Origin: Fuerstiella sp.
Lineage (GTDB): Bacteria > Planctomycetota > Planctomycetia > Planctomycetales > Planctomycetaceae
Direction: 5' to 3'
Assembly (NCBI GenBank): GCA_022447225.1
Contig: JAKVAZ010000011.1
Coordinates: forward strand, 62,001 to 126,000
Length of the DNA stretch: 64,000 bases
In this document: positions 19,615 to 29,448 of the stretch, piece by piece
Numbering within the stretch: the first letter of the stretch is position 1
Layout: every line of letters starts with the position of its first letter
Made by a program: the position numbers and the translations under genes
The notes under the pieces: generated by a model
What the model saw: only the letters and a program-made list of their open reading frames with translations
Told to the model about the DNA's origin: nothing
The model's database searches: none

Positions 19615-20667
19615 TCATTTTTTCTTTGCGACCTTCTTTCGGGCTGTCGCTTTGTTTTTTGCCGGCTTTTTTTTCGCGGCTGCTGTTCTCGATGTGGTTT
19701 TCTTTGCGGTTGTTTTTTTCCCGGTAGAAGTAGAGGCAGCCTTTTTTCGGGACGCCTTTTTCTTCACAGAAGATGTTTTCTTTGCGGTCTTTTTCTTTCC
19801 CCCGGCGGTCCTGGACGTGGCCTTTTCTGACGGAGAAGTTTTGGCAGAACGGGATTTTTTCGTCGTTTTGCTTTCTGCAGATTTTTTTCCTGCTCGTTTC
19901 TTTGTTTTTGCTGCAGCCTTTTTTGTGACTGTAGTTGGCTTCTTCTTCTTTCTTTTTTTCGGTTTCTTGAGGCTGCTGTATCGTTCTTCCACCAGATTCA
20001 CATTGAATTCTTCGTCTTCGTCCGGTGGTTCACTTAGCCGCTCAATAAATCGAGGATCTGTAGCCAGACAACGCAATGCACAGGTAAATCCGTGCGTATC
20101 AGCTTTCTTGAGTCCGGGCTTCAAAAAATCTCCGGCCTGCTCCTCTGTTGATTTAGGGGGGACGATTCCAAGGTGAATGGCTGCACGGGTGGACAACGTG
20201 TCCAGGCAGACCAGATAGCCGCCAAGTGAATGCTGGACGGTGAAGTTTCTGATGAAGGCCGACATGTTGTCGATTTTTTTGAGTCTTTTCTGTGCAGAGT
20301 CCTGTGTGAGCCGTTTGAGCTTTTCATAGTCGTATGTGTAAGTCGATTCAAAAACGAAGCGCAGAATCGAACGAATGCGGAGTCCGGCCCAGTCACCTGA
20401 CCGCATCACGCAGAGTGTCTGTTCGATTTCCGCGACCGAACTCACACGAACTTCATTCAGGTCGTAGTAAAGTCTGTTCAGTCGATCATAGCCCTGTTCT
20501 GCCGGTTCCCAGGGATTGTCCTCCAGGCACGCTGCAAATAACATGGTTTCCAGGACGGGCAGACTGAACTTGGGAACGTTCCTGCCGTAGTCCTTATGCA
20601 GCAACGATGTCAGCTTTTTACAGGCCTGTTGTTTTTCACTGGCTTTCGTCGCGGTGGGAGATGGCAT
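19615..20667 (-). CDS. EndoIII/HhH-GPD-like protein with histone-H1-like tail
   Basis: 350 aa in two parts. Residues 1-220 are predicted helical and resemble the endonuclease III fold: LPVLETMLFAACLEDNP corresponds to the first helices, and CLDTLSTRAAIHLGIV corresponds to the 'VDTHVxRxxxRLG' segment that holds the catalytic Asp of EndoIII. The HhH with its catalytic Lys and the four-Cys iron-sulfur motif are not seen, so glycosylase activity is doubtful. Residues about 225-350 are a low-complexity Lys/Ala/Thr/Ser tail (KKPKKRKKKK, then KKTAKK-like repeats). It resembles eukaryotic histone H1 or Hc1-type tails and should bind DNA. It lies 47 bases after rbfA on the same strand, at the end of the nusA-infB-rbfA cluster. 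Confidence 0.8.
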   Translation of the reverse strand: MPSPTATKASEKQQACKKLTSLLHKDYGRNVPKFSLPVLETMLFAACLEDNPWEPAEQGYDRLNRLYYDLNEVRVSSVAEIEQTLCVMRSGDWAGLRIRSILRFVFESTYTYDYEKLKRLTQDSAQKRLKKIDNMSAFIRNFTVQHSLGGYLVCLDTLSTRAAIHLGIVPPKSTEEQAGDFLKPGLKKADTHGFTCALRCLATDPRFIERLSEPPDEDEEFNVNLVEERYSSLKKPKKRKKKKPTTVTKKAAAKTKKRAGKKSAESKTTKKSRSAKTSPSEKATSRTAGGKKKTAKKTSSVKKKASRKKAASTSTGKKTTAKKTTSRTAAAKKKPAKNKATARKKVAKKK

Positions 20668-20714
20668 TGTTGCTTCCTGTCAGGCCGGATTCATTCCTGG
20701 CAATGCTGTTTGAT

Positions 20715-21167
20715 TTATGCATAGTCGTCGTTTGGTGACGCTTCGTTTTCGACAACAGGGTCCCCAGGGGATTCCTGGTCATTCTGGGCATCAGGTTTTG
20801 CATCCAATGCCCCTTCTGCACACGAATCGGGCAGGACCTGCTTCAGAATCCGGGTGGCTTCAAAAGATGTCTGAATTCCCCGGTCAATTTCAAAACTTAA
20901 TTCGGGAGTATATCGGGTCTTGATGCTGCCTGCGACTTTGGACTGCAGGTATCCCCGGGCGGAATTCAAACCATGCAGCGACAGCGACGTTTCCTGCTCG
21001 GATCCCCTGACCGAGACTGCGATTTTTGCATAACGTACGTCTGCGGAGACTTCGACGCCGAGCACAGTCACATTTTGAATACGCGGATCTCGTAACTCCT
21101 GAAGAATTGCAGTACTGACGATTTCGCGAATGACGGAAGCGACTCGAGCAGTTCGACGGGTGGACAT
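20715..21167 (-). CDS. rbfA: ribosome-binding factor A
   Basis: 150 aa from ATG at 21167 (MSTRRTARVASVIREIVS), which matches the usual RbfA start; an upstream in-frame extension is unlikely. The KH-like fold signatures are RDPRIQNVTVLGVEVSADVR and YAKIAVSV, then YTPELSFEIDRGIQ. The last 40 residues are an acidic, Pro-rich tail not found in short RbfA proteins. RbfA assists late 30S maturation at 16S rRNA helix 1. It sits 162 bases downstream of infB, the canonical order in bacteria. Confidence 0.95.
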   Translation of the reverse strand: MSTRRTARVASVIREIVSTAILQELRDPRIQNVTVLGVEVSADVRYAKIAVSVRGSEQETSLSLHGLNSARGYLQSKVAGSIKTRYTPELSFEIDRGIQTSFEATRILKQVLPDSCAEGALDAKPDAQNDQESPGDPVVENEASPNDDYA

Positions 21168-21329
21168 GGCGGAATCGACTAAGTGACGGACATAAAAGGG
21201 AAAACGGGACGGCAGGCACAAATGTCAAATGCAGCAGAACCAAAGATCTCCTGAGAAACGATGTCACTTTCGGACAGACGGGACGCAAATCCATATTCAG
21301 TGCTGGTGGCAGTCTGGGTCAGTCAACGC

Positions 21330-24200
21330 CTACTTGCTGTCGCTCAGAGTTCTTTGGATTTCGTCGACGCGGAAAGCCTCCAGCAGATCGCCTTCCTTAA
21401 TATCATTGAATCCCTCCAGTCGGATCCCGCATTCCATACCGTCGCGCACTTCTTTGGCATCATCCTTTTCCCGCTTGAGTGAACCAATGCGGTAGTCATT
21501 CAGGACTTTCTGGTCGCGAATGACATGGATTCTGTTGTCTCGTGAAATCGTGCCATTCATAACCCGGCAACCTGCAATAGTACCAAACCGGCTGATCTGG
21601 AATGTTCGCAGTACAATTGCCCGTCCCGTCGTGACTTCGACACGTTCCGGTCGTAATAATCCTTCCAGAGCCTGACGGATATGTTCGGTGACTTCGTAAA
21701 TGATGTCATAGCGGCGAATCTCAATCCCTTCCTGATCGGCCATTGCTTGGGCGCGGTCTTCTGCGATCACATGGAAGGCAATGATGACAGCGCTGGCTGC
21801 GGTCGCAAGCGAGACGTCACTCTCATTAACGCCACCCACTGCGTTATGAATGATATTGATTTTCACTTCCGGGTGCTCGAACTTGTCAAGTTCGCTTCGC
21901 AGTGCTTCGAGTGAACCGGGTGTGTCCCCTTTAAGGATTAGTGGCAGCTCCTGAATGCCTTCACCCTCGCGCACCTGGGCAAGGATGTCTTCAATGGTCT
22001 TTGCCTGTCCACGTCCGGAGAGCGACCGCGAGCGTCCTTCGTGTTCCCGTGTTTCTGCGACAGTGCGAGCCTCTTCGATGTCCTTCATAACGAAGAAGTG
22101 CACGCCGGCTCCGGGAACGCTGTCCAGACCTGCGACTCGAACCGGCGTAGATGGTCCGGCTTCGTCTACCGGGCGGTCCTGATCATCATACATCGCCCGA
22201 ATACGACCGTAACTGTTGCCACACAGCACGTTGTCACCGACGCGAAGCGTTCCTTTTTGCACGATCAACCACGCCAGGACTCCCCGGCCTTCATCACGAA
22301 ATGATTCCAGACAGACTCCGATAGCCTCACGACGGGGATCAGTTCTGTATTCGTGAAGTTCTGCCGTCAGCAACAGTGTTTCCAGCAGACTATCGATTCC
22401 AAGTCCTGTTTCACCGGACGTCCGGACCACTTCGTATTCTCCACCCCATTCTGCCGGCAACAATTCATGCTGAGCGAGTTGCTGGAGGGCCTTTTGGTCG
22501 TCGACACCTGGCAGGTCCATTTTGTTCAAAGCAACGACGATCGGGACTCCGGCGTTACGGGCGTGACTAATACATTCTTCCGTCTGAGGCATCACACCGT
22601 CATCTGCAGCGACCACCAGGACGATAATATCTGTGACGTTGGCTCCCCGGGATCGCATTTCACCAAACGCCGCATGGCCAGGCGTATCGACAAACGTGAT
22701 CGGGTGTCCCTCATAGTCGACCTGATAGGCAGCAATATGCTGAGTAATTCCACCGGCCTCACCGCTGGCGACGTTTGATCGTCGCAGACGATCGATGAGG
22801 GTGGTTTTTCCGTGATCCACATGTCCCAGAATTGTGATTACCGGCGGTCGCGACTGCAGTGTTTCTTCGCTGTCCTCATGGTCCATGGACTTCAATAATT
22901 CGGCTTCGATGTCACGGCCCCGTTTGATTTCCAGATCCACGCCAAGTTCTATGGCGAGTTCCATCGCTTCATCTTCCGTCAGTTCGTCGTTGATCGTGGC
23001 CATCCGTCCTTCTTTAAACAGGATTGCTACGATCGAACCCGCCGGGCGACCGATCGCTTCGGATAACGTACGAATTGTGATCGGAAGCTCGATTCGAGCC
23101 GACGTCTTGAGTTCTGCCACCGGGCGATTCCGGCGCCGTTTCATTCGTTTGGATTGGCGAGCTAGTTTGCGCTGGTCGTTGAAATCCTTGAGTAATGAAC
23201 CTTTTCTGGATCCACGACCTCGGCTGGGTGCAGGTCCACCGTCGTGTTCTGCCCGTGCGTCCTTAAGTTGCTGGAGTTGATCGGCAAGTGGACTGTGCCG
23301 GTCAACGATATCTTTCAACGCCATGTCCGGCTTCTGGACTTTTTCCTCCCGTTCTTTTGGGCGTGAAACGGGTGGCGGTGTATAAGATGGGGGTGCAGCA
23401 ACCATCGGTCGGGCGACGATGGGTCGTCCTTTGCCATTACCTGGTTGGGGATTCGCAGGTGGATCTTCGGAATCGTCTGGTGTTTCCTGCGAAGGATCGG
23501 ATGCTTTGCGATCCTTTACAGAACCGATGGGTTTCATGTCCCGCATACGGTGCATGGTGGGACGCCGGACCTGCGGTGCTGACCCGGCAGCAGCAGGTGT
23601 GTCGTCTTCAGCGGCAGCAGGAGTGTCGTCTTCAGCGGCGGCAGGTGTGTCGTCTTCAGCGGCAGCAGGAGTGTCGTTTTCAGCGGCAGCAGGAGTGTCG
23701 TTTTCAGCGGCAGCAGGAGTGTCGTCTTCAGCGGCAGCAGGAGTGTCGTCTTCAGCGGCGGCAGGTGTGTCGTCAATTGTTTCTTCGGATACCGATGATG
23801 TATCGCTCGTGGTTACTTCTTCCGGAGCTTTTGGCTCTTCGTTCTGAGCAGCATCTATCTCATCGGAGTCGGAAGCTTCTGCCTCGCTGGCTATTTCACT
23901 TTGTGTTGTCTCATGGTTTGGCACTTCATCCTGTATTGAACGAGGTGCCATTGCCCGTATTTCACGGACCTTGGCTGCTGCTGTGGCTTCTTCGCGAACT
24001 GGAGCGAGTGCTTCGACCGATTTGGAAGGCCGAGGACCGGAATTGCGGTTCCTGATGAACGCCACAATCTGATCTTTTTCTTCCGGTGTAATTGTTGCAA
24101 GCGCATTACGAAGCTTCACACCGGCTTCATCGCAAAGTTCGATCAGAACTTTGCTGTCAAGGCCTAGTTCTCTTGCCAGAGCAAAGAGACGAATCTTCAA
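21330..24200 (-). CDS. infB: translation initiation factor IF-2
   Basis: 956 aa. The start is a TTG at 24198-24200, preceded by AAGGG about 10 bases upstream, and gives the IF2_N sequence [19 protein letters not shown]. Residues about 60-370 are disordered and include a tandem octapeptide (DDTPAAAE) repeated 8 times at 23584-23775, then basic and Pro-rich stretches. A second IF2_N-like domain precedes the G domain: G1 GHVDHGKT at about 457-464, G3 DTPGH, G4 NKMD. Domains II-IV end with the fMet-tRNA-binding C2 region. IF-2 delivers fMet-tRNA to the 30S subunit. The gene lies between nusA and rbfA, as in most bacteria. Confidence 0.97.
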   Translation of the reverse strand: MKIRLFALARELGLDSKVLIELCDEAGVKLRNALATITPEEKDQIVAFIRNRNSGPRPSKSVEALAPVREEATAAAKVREIRAMAPRSIQDEVPNHETTQSEIASEAEASDSDEIDAAQNEEPKAPEEVTTSDTSSVSEETIDDTPAAAEDDTPAAAEDDTPAAAENDTPAAAENDTPAAAEDDTPAAAEDDTPAAAEDDTPAAAGSAPQVRRPTMHRMRDMKPIGSVKDRKASDPSQETPDDSEDPPANPQPGNGKGRPIVARPMVAAPPSYTPPPVSRPKEREEKVQKPDMALKDIVDRHSPLADQLQQLKDARAEHDGGPAPSRGRGSRKGSLLKDFNDQRKLARQSKRMKRRRNRPVAELKTSARIELPITIRTLSEAIGRPAGSIVAILFKEGRMATINDELTEDEAMELAIELGVDLEIKRGRDIEAELLKSMDHEDSEETLQSRPPVITILGHVDHGKTTLIDRLRRSNVASGEAGGITQHIAAYQVDYEGHPITFVDTPGHAAFGEMRSRGANVTDIIVLVVAADDGVMPQTEECISHARNAGVPIVVALNKMDLPGVDDQKALQQLAQHELLPAEWGGEYEVVRTSGETGLGIDSLLETLLLTAELHEYRTDPRREAIGVCLESFRDEGRGVLAWLIVQKGTLRVGDNVLCGNSYGRIRAMYDDQDRPVDEAGPSTPVRVAGLDSVPGAGVHFFVMKDIEEARTVAETREHEGRSRSLSGRGQAKTIEDILAQVREGEGIQELPLILKGDTPGSLEALRSELDKFEHPEVKINIIHNAVGGVNESDVSLATAASAVIIAFHVIAEDRAQAMADQEGIEIRRYDIIYEVTEHIRQALEGLLRPERVEVTTGRAIVLRTFQISRFGTIAGCRVMNGTISRDNRIHVIRDQKVLNDYRIGSLKREKDDAKEVRDGMECGIRLEGFNDIKEGDLLEAFRVDEIQRTLSDSK
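23584..23775 (-). repeat. 24-bp tandem repeat inside infB
   Basis: About eight head-to-tail copies of a 24-base unit encode the octapeptide DDTPAAAE (two copies read ENDTPAAA). Adjacent copies differ by only a few bases, such as GGTGTG against GGAGTG, so the array is young or homogenised. It lies in the disordered N-terminal region of IF-2 and keeps the frame open. Confidence 0.9.
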
Positions 24201-24406
24201 AACAACTACCCTTTTCCCGATTTGGTCGCTGTTTCCAGCAAACGAGTATGTGCGGTAAATGTGTATGTCAGACTGACCAAAGGATCAGTAGCTGATTTAT
24301 CTGACTTTACAGTATGGTAAACAAGAAGATTTTGGGTGCCGGTCTGGCGTGGACACGGCTTTTTTCCGGAATTACCGCGGGAGTCCCGGCGACAATTCCA
24401 CGGCGT

Positions 24407-25984
24407 CTAGCTGACTTCTTCCGAATCGCCTGCTGCTTCGGTTTGTCTGTTGGTCAATTCGTCCGAATCGACGTTCGTCGTCTCGGCGGTGTCCACCATC
24501 GCCGATTTGGTTGGTTCGCTGCCGACATCTGAATTTTCGGACGTTGCAACGAGATCGTTTTCATCGTGCTCTTCGGAATCAGTATCGGCTTCTGCCGCAG
24601 CCGTTGATTCACTGGTGTTTTCTGTCAATAGGTCATTTTGCGTTGTAGGCTTTGTCCCTGCTTGCACTGCAGCGGCCTCAGTGGAAGCAGCAGTCTCAGT
24701 GGAAGCAGCAGTCTCAGTGGAAGCAGCAGTCTCAGTGGAAGCAGCAGTCTCAGTGGAAGCAGCGGCCTCAGTGGGGGGCGGCGGAGGATTCCGTTTTCGC
24801 TCCTCCTCTGCCAGTCTTTCCTCTTTCTCGATTCGCTCACTTTCAACGTCTGCAAAATCAACAATCGTATCGCATTGTTCCTGTGTGAGTCCTCCCAGTT
24901 CAGCGAGCTGGTCGGGTTCGATGACAGACAAATCGTCGAAAGTGAAGAAACCCTGAGACACGAGGTTTTCAACGAGTTCGGGTGCCATTTCCGGAACTAC
25001 GCTGAATGCTTCGATGGAAATATCCAGCTGCTCGTCCAGTGACTCCTGAGTCATGACGTTGATGTCCCAGCCAACCAGTTTCGACGCCAGTCGGACATTC
25101 TGACCGCGACGACCGATTGCCAGTGATAATTGATCGTCCCGTACCAGAACCAGAACTTTGCCGAGCATTGGACAAAGAATTACATCTTCCACTTCTGCGG
25201 GCTGTAGTGCATTGGGCACCAGTATTTGAAGTGAGTCATTCCAGCGAACGATATCAATTCGTTCTCCGTTGAGTTCTTCAACGATGCCACGAATTCTCGC
25301 ACCTCGAACGCCGACACATGCTCCAACACAGTCAACTGATGTATCAGATGACGAAACAGCGACTTTGGACCGATGTCCGGCCTCACGAGCAATCGAGCGA
25401 ACCTCAATAACGTGGTCGTTGATTTCCGGGATTTCTACTTCGAAGAGTCGACGTACGAAATCGGCATGAGTACGAGACAGGATCACGCGTACCCGTGAAC
25501 CGGACTTTCGAACATCCAGAACGGTAGCCCGCACACGATCACCAACTCGATAGGTTTCTTTCTGGATTTGCTCACTTCGGGGCAGGATGGCTTCCACACG
25601 ACCCAGATTGACGATGACTGTACCGCGGTCTACCCGCGTGACACTGCCTGAAACAATCTGGCTCTTCAGATCCAGAAATTCTTCATAGTGGGCGTCGCGC
25701 TCGGCTTCGCGAATTTTCTGGATCATTACCTGCTTGGCTGTCTGGGCGGAGATACGACCGAGCAGGTCTCCCAGCAGGTCGGATTCCAGTTGAGCGCCAT
25801 CACAAGTCAGAGACGGTTCGCCAGTGATGCGATCCACCTGAACGACGAGTTCTTCTTCTTCAGAAAAATGTTTTCGCGCCGCTGAGAGGATCGCCTGCTC
25901 AATTCCTTCGAAAACGATTTCCGGATCGATAGATTTGTCGCGATGAATCGCATCGACGATCCGCAGAATTTCGGGTCCGTTCAT
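24407..25984 (-). CDS. nusA: transcription termination/antitermination factor NusA
   Basis: 525 aa from ATG at 25984 ([19 protein letters not shown]); an in-frame extension to 26062 would run through the hairpin at 26017-26044 and is rejected. The order is the N-terminal RNA-polymerase-binding domain, the S1 domain ([14 protein letters not shown]) at about 110-175, two KH domains ([30 protein letters not shown]) and one HhH repeat ([12 protein letters not shown]) at about 340-385. A low-complexity tail then contains six 18-base repeats (TETAAS). It modulates pausing and termination. rimP, which often precedes nusA, is not adjacent. infB follows 206 bases downstream. Confidence 0.96.
   Translation of the reverse strand: MNGPEILRIVDAIHRDKSIDPEIVFEGIEQAILSAARKHFSEEEELVVQVDRITGEPSLTCDGAQLESDLLGDLLGRISAQTAKQVMIQKIREAERDAHYEEFLDLKSQIVSGSVTRVDRGTVIVNLGRVEAILPRSEQIQKETYRVGDRVRATVLDVRKSGSRVRVILSRTHADFVRRLFEVEIPEINDHVIEVRSIAREAGHRSKVAVSSSDTSVDCVGACVGVRGARIRGIVEELNGERIDIVRWNDSLQILVPNALQPAEVEDVILCPMLGKVLVLVRDDQLSLAIGRRGQNVRLASKLVGWDINVMTQESLDEQLDISIEAFSVVPEMAPELVENLVSQGFFTFDDLSVIEPDQLAELGGLTQEQCDTIVDFADVESERIEKEERLAEEERKRNPPPPPTEAAASTETAASTETAASTETAASTETAASTEAAAVQAGTKPTTQNDLLTENTSESTAAAEADTDSEEHDENDLVATSENSDVGSEPTKSAMVDTAETTNVDSDELTNRQTEAAGDSEEVS
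24667..24776 (-). repeat. 18-bp tandem repeat inside nusA
   Basis: Six copies of an 18-base unit encode T-E-T/A-A-A-S in the C-terminal tail of NusA. The four central copies are identical in sequence, which indicates recent slippage or conversion. The tail is low-complexity and outside all folded domains. Confidence 0.9.
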
Positions 25985-26390
25985 GCTCAAGAGCCGCTCA
26001 GCAAAGACGCTATAACAAAAAAAGTGGGACATTGTCCCACTTTTAGTAGTGCCGCTGGCCATTCTGCAATGACCCGGCCCAACCGGCCTTTACGTGCGCC
26101 ATGCCCCGAAAAATCGAAAATTTCTTCGGAAGAGCAACACGCCAAGTGATGGGATAATTCACATGTCCATCTTCACTTCCTCGGTCCCGGATGGTGATTA
26201 ACACCACCTGCCGTTGAGAAAACTGAGTCCGGAGCGACCAAAGGCTGACCTCAGGTCACAGGATCGAACAGCACAACGATACTTACCAGAATTCAATCTG
26301 TCAACAGTCCGAATCCGCCTGTCGAAACCGGGAATTGGAACGCCGCTGGCTGAAATTGTGGCCGGATGACATTCCGAGATGGCTCGTGAC
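25985..26390. other. nusA leader and spacer
   Basis: 406 bases between the small gene (26391-26594) and nusA. It holds the terminator hairpin at 26017-26044. A 102-codon minus-strand frame at 26198-26506 overlaps the small gene and has no domain or ribosome binding site. I see no rimP-like sequence. Confidence 0.5.
26017..26044 (-). terminator. strong hairpin in the nusA leader, terminator or attenuator
   Basis: An 11-bp perfect stem (26020-26030 with 26034-26044) and 3-base loop are followed on the minus strand by TTTTTTTG. This is a complete Rho-independent terminator. It ends only 33 bases before the nusA ATG. It could end the transcript of the small gene at 26391-26594, or attenuate nusA expression from a promoter upstream. 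The plus-strand reading is also T-ended, but there is no plus-strand gene upstream. Confidence 0.8.
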
Positions 26391-26594
26391 TTAGGACTGT
26401 TTCTGAACACAGTCACGTGTGAGTTGTCGAGCGGACTTGTAGGCGTGTTTGACGGTAAACACACGAGATTCAATCTGCTCTGCCGTAAAGTATCGTCCTG
26501 GTTCACTGCCGGGCAGGCCAGCCAAAGACAGAGTGAGCGGCAGAAGGTCCACGAATTCCTTGTAGCGATGCTGTTGTTCCGACTGTTCAGCCAT
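26391..26594 (-). CDS. small protein of unknown function
   Basis: 67 aa, starting at ATG 26594 with GGAGGG 8-9 bases upstream, the strongest ribosome binding site seen in this window. The product MAEQSEQQHRYKEFVDLLPL continues with TLSLAGLPGSEPGRYFTAEQI and a basic helix ending KSARQLTRDCVQ. The composition is that of a folded helical protein with no signal peptide or Cys motif. I believe I have seen close relatives in other planctomycetes but cannot name a family. It precedes nusA by 406 bases on the same strand. The terminator at 26017-26044 may end its transcript. A longer in-frame reading to 26690 is unlikely. Confidence 0.7.
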   Translation of the reverse strand: MAEQSEQQHRYKEFVDLLPLTLSLAGLPGSEPGRYFTAEQIESRVFTVKHAYKSARQLTRDCVQKQS

Positions 26595-26981
26595 AGATTG
26601 GTCCCTCCGGGATTTTTTCTCGTTGAGTTCAGGTCCGGCGCCCGGACGCGCCGGGCTCGATTCGCAACTCTTCCAGTCCAAAGCTTTCACTTACATTTTA
26701 TTCTTACCGATGCTCTCGCCAGATTTCGGGATGCCTGTGTCCAACGTTCGATTGCGGATTTGCCCAGGCTTCATGGGTTCTGAAGATCCACCCGGAAATT
26801 GGATGTCTGTGGTTAAGTCACAACGCCACTCAGGCTGAAAATTCCTGTAATAGTTGGGTGCCAAGTTCGTTAGGTCTGATGATTCAACCCCGGTCAGCAG
26901 AACGCACCACTTTCATGCGTTTGAACATTTTCAGGCTGAGACTGCCGATGTGAGGGATGGCTTCCGGCACTCACAAGTTTC
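26595..26981. other. spacer
   Basis: 387 bases between the FHA gene's end and the small gene's start, both on the minus strand. No gene or repeat is evident. It should hold the promoter of the small gene. Confidence 0.4.
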
Positions 26982-27929
26982 TTAGCCTGGGCGTCGTTGA
27001 GTATGCTGACGGATGATATCAGCGGCTGCGTTGGTTGAATCACCTTCACCCGTCGATCCGCTTTGCTCCGTTTGTGTCGACGGTTTGGTTTTAGGAGGTT
27101 CACTCACGGCACCTGTCTGCGACGGGTCCGGCAGGGTAACATCAGCTAGTGGTTCATCCGCAGGTGGCGGTTGCTGTTCGGGAACGAGGGACGGTGGCAG
27201 TTGCTGTCCGGGAACGAGGGACGGTGGCTGTTGCTGTCCGGGAACGAGGGACGGTGGCTGTTGCTGGAATCCGGGCATCATGGTTTGCGGTGGTGGTGGA
27301 TAACCCATTGGGTACACGGGCATCGGCTGCTGCGGTTGGTATGGGTAGCCACCGTACATCTGTCCCGGGTAGCCAACCTGCTGCGGCATGGGCTGATAGG
27401 GTGCCTGGCCGGGGATCATTCCCTGTTGAGCGATGACAGTACTACCGTCACCGATGTGCTGCGGCTGATCGATCGGAGTTTCTAACTCCTGTGTGGCACT
27501 CGCCGGAGACTCGGCAACAGGCTGATTTTGTTCAGTTGTCGGGGCCGACTCCGGGCTTTCCGCAGGAGAGGAGACTTCCATTACAGTTTCAGTATTCGAA
27601 ACAACAGTTTCTTCACCACTTGCGGAGGCAGGACTCAACGTCCTAAATTCAAATTCCAGATTGCCAACGACGATTCTGTCTCCCGCGATGAGAGTTGTCT
27701 CTTTGACAACTCGTTCGCCATTGACTGTTGTGCCATTGGTGCTTCCAAGATCACGCAGACGAACAGAATATTCGTCAATAGCGAAGACGCAGTGATGCCG
27801 ACTTACAAGATCGCTGTTTGGACGAAGCTGACAATCACTCTCTCGCCCAATTAAAAACTTTCGACGATTTAGTGGAATGACCTGACCCGAATGTTTACCA
27901 CCAACGACTTGAAGTTCGCTTTCGATCAT
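26982..27929 (-). CDS. FHA-domain protein with Pro/Gln-rich tail
   Basis: 315 aa from ATG at 27929; the in-frame extension upstream has no motif, and GGGAG lies 12 bases before this ATG. Residues 8-95 form the FHA domain: FLIGRESDCQLRP, SDLVSRHHCVF (the phosphothreonine-binding Ser-x-x-His) and LRDLGSTNGTTVNG. The rest is low-complexity: a Thr/Glu/Pro section, then about 90 residues rich in Pro, Gln, Tyr and Gly with a decapeptide (PPSLVPGQQQ) repeated about three times. FHA modules bind phosphothreonine peptides and may read out the Ser/Thr kinases common in planctomycetes. It has no close operon partner. Confidence 0.9.
   Translation of the reverse strand: MIESELQVVGGKHSGQVIPLNRRKFLIGRESDCQLRPNSDLVSRHHCVFAIDEYSVRLRDLGSTNGTTVNGERVVKETTLIAGDRIVVGNLEFEFRTLSPASASGEETVVSNTETVMEVSSPAESPESAPTTEQNQPVAESPASATQELETPIDQPQHIGDGSTVIAQQGMIPGQAPYQPMPQQVGYPGQMYGGYPYQPQQPMPVYPMGYPPPPQTMMPGFQQQPPSLVPGQQQPPSLVPGQQLPPSLVPEQQPPPADEPLADVTLPDPSQTGAVSEPPKTKPSTQTEQSGSTGEGDSTNAAADIIRQHTQRRPG
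27174..27264 (-). repeat. 30-bp tandem repeat in the FHA protein gene
   Basis: Three near-identical copies of a 30-base unit encode PPSLVPGQQQ-type decapeptides in the tail of the FHA protein. Copies differ at only a few bases. Confidence 0.8.
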
Positions 27930-28612
27930 ATTTATTGGTCGCTCCCGAACCGCAACATGAAACGTGGTTTCTGTTCGGTGCAAACCGACAGAAAAAATCT
28001 CACAGAGATTATTTAGTGAGGAAGTATCAGGCGTAAGCGAGTCCGCAGAACGCGGACAGAGATATTGACAGGAGCCGAAGTATGACAACCCATACCAGTC
28101 AGATAAACACTGGGAGCAGAAGATTTTTTCTGTCTACTCCATTTTTAACGGTTCTTTTTGGGAAAAGTGGCGGTTAACGCGCGAAAAGGGCCTCATTACC
28201 ACTGATGTTTCTTGTGTTAAAATGAGTGCTGTGAGTGAGTTAGGTTAGTTTGTTTCTGGTGGAATTGTACACAACAGTCGACGACAACTGTGTGGATTCA
28301 GAAATAATATGGCTACTCACAAATTTACAGAGCTTGTGGAGTTTCGCATTCACTGGTGGACATAGTCGTTGTCGTGCTTGTTGCAACAATTGTGAAGCCG
28401 ATGACGGGCTACACGGGCAGCGATCACGTTCAAACCAGCTCACTGGTGTGCAGATTCACAGATTCAGCATCCTCTGATGCCTTGTGCAGAGTGTGTGGAA
28501 GGAGCGTGGATATGGTGAAAATCAGGGGTAAGTAAAACTTGCCTCACGGGATCATTTGCCACCTCAAAAGTCGTCTTTAACAAATGACTGAACGCGTAAT
28601 TATTACGGGTAT
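27930..28612. other. AT-rich spacer
   Basis: 683 bases between the lipoate-ligase-like gene (end) and the FHA gene (start). The part from about 28100 to 28330 is richer in A and T than its surroundings and probably contains the FHA promoter. A 13-base palindrome CGTAATTATTACG lies at 28594-28606. No RNA gene signature such as SRP RNA or RNase P could be matched. Confidence 0.45.
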
Positions 28613-29443
28613 TCAGATTGTGGTCACCTGTTGCGATTCATCGGGTGTTGGCAGAACCTGATTGATTGTTCCTCGAGTCAGTGACTCCAGATTGGCAAGC
28701 GTCAAATGGCGCTCGTGATCTGTGTATTGTGAAGTAATGTGTTCACCTGCGATCGAATTCGCCAGTCTGTCAGGTAAAGCAGCTGTAAAACCGGGTAAGT
28801 CGAACTTGGGAAACAGGTTGCAAATGCCTTTTGCAGTGGTCAGCAGATATGACGAATTCAACAAAACGGATCCGTGCTGGAGGATCGTGCCTCTTCGCCT
28901 GCGCTGAGCACTTCCTGCAACTTTTGGATGTCCCTCAATGTGGTCACCAACTGCGACCAAATCCCGGGGATCGCACCGCAGAAAACAAAAAAAATGTTCG
29001 TTTTTGCGGTGGTTGTTCGATTCGGGATTGTCCCCGTGCTGTGGGTGTTCTTTCCGAAATCCGACGCTTACGCCACATGACTCAAGCAGGTTGGCGATCG
29101 TTCCGTGAACGACTTCGTACAGCCGCAATGGCTGGTGCCGCAGGGGGTGTGTTCGGGGAATAACGCATGAATATGTTAACTCATGATGATGCAGTATGGC
29201 TCCACCACCCGTGATGCGTCGGACGCGAGGACATTCGGTCAATTTCTGATCAGTAAATGAACTTTCGAAGTTCTGAAAGTAGCCGAGTGAAACAGTGGGT
29301 TCTGACCATCGGTAAACTCGTACGACGGGTACTGTCGGCTGTTCATCAGCGGCCTGTAGGAGAGCTCCGTCAATCGCCATGTTAACCGAACCGGCCAGAG
29401 GCACCGGATCAATGATGACACGACAGGCGGAGATGTTGCGCAT
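28613..29443 (-). CDS. lipoate-protein ligase A family (octanoyl/lipoyl transferase-like)
   Basis: 276 aa. Family motifs are RRITGGGAILHHHELTYS near residues 75-92 (the RRxTGGGAVxH lipoate-binding signature) and KVAGSAQRRRRGTILQHGS near 173-191, with the lysine that contacts the lipoyl carbonyl. An FCF segment about 25 residues before that lysine could hold the catalytic Cys of a LipM-type octanoyltransferase; LplA ligases lack it. It would transfer octanoate or lipoate to GcvH or 2-oxoacid dehydrogenases. It begins 5 bases after the end of rpiB and is the last gene of the phosphatase-rpiB operon. Whether it is LipM or LplA is undecided. Confidence 0.85.
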   Translation of the reverse strand: MRNISACRVIIDPVPLAGSVNMAIDGALLQAADEQPTVPVVRVYRWSEPTVSLGYFQNFESSFTDQKLTECPRVRRITGGGAILHHHELTYSCVIPRTHPLRHQPLRLYEVVHGTIANLLESCGVSVGFRKEHPQHGDNPESNNHRKNEHFFCFLRCDPRDLVAVGDHIEGHPKVAGSAQRRRRGTILQHGSVLLNSSYLLTTAKGICNLFPKFDLPGFTAALPDRLANSIAGEHITSQYTDHERHLTLANLESLTRGTINQVLPTPDESQQVTTI

Positions 29444-29448
29444 TTGAC

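Noticed and set aside
23534-24055. Long antisense frames opposite infB
   Set aside because: They arise because the 24-base repeat is open in several frames; infB has every IF-2 motif.
24450-25042. Frames with Ser/Val or Ser/Gly/Leu repeats opposite nusA
   Set aside because: Shadow of the 18-base repeat in the nusA tail.
28250-28500. Possible structured RNA in the spacer before the FHA gene
   Set aside because: No conserved core of SRP RNA, RNase P, tmRNA or 6S RNA could be matched.
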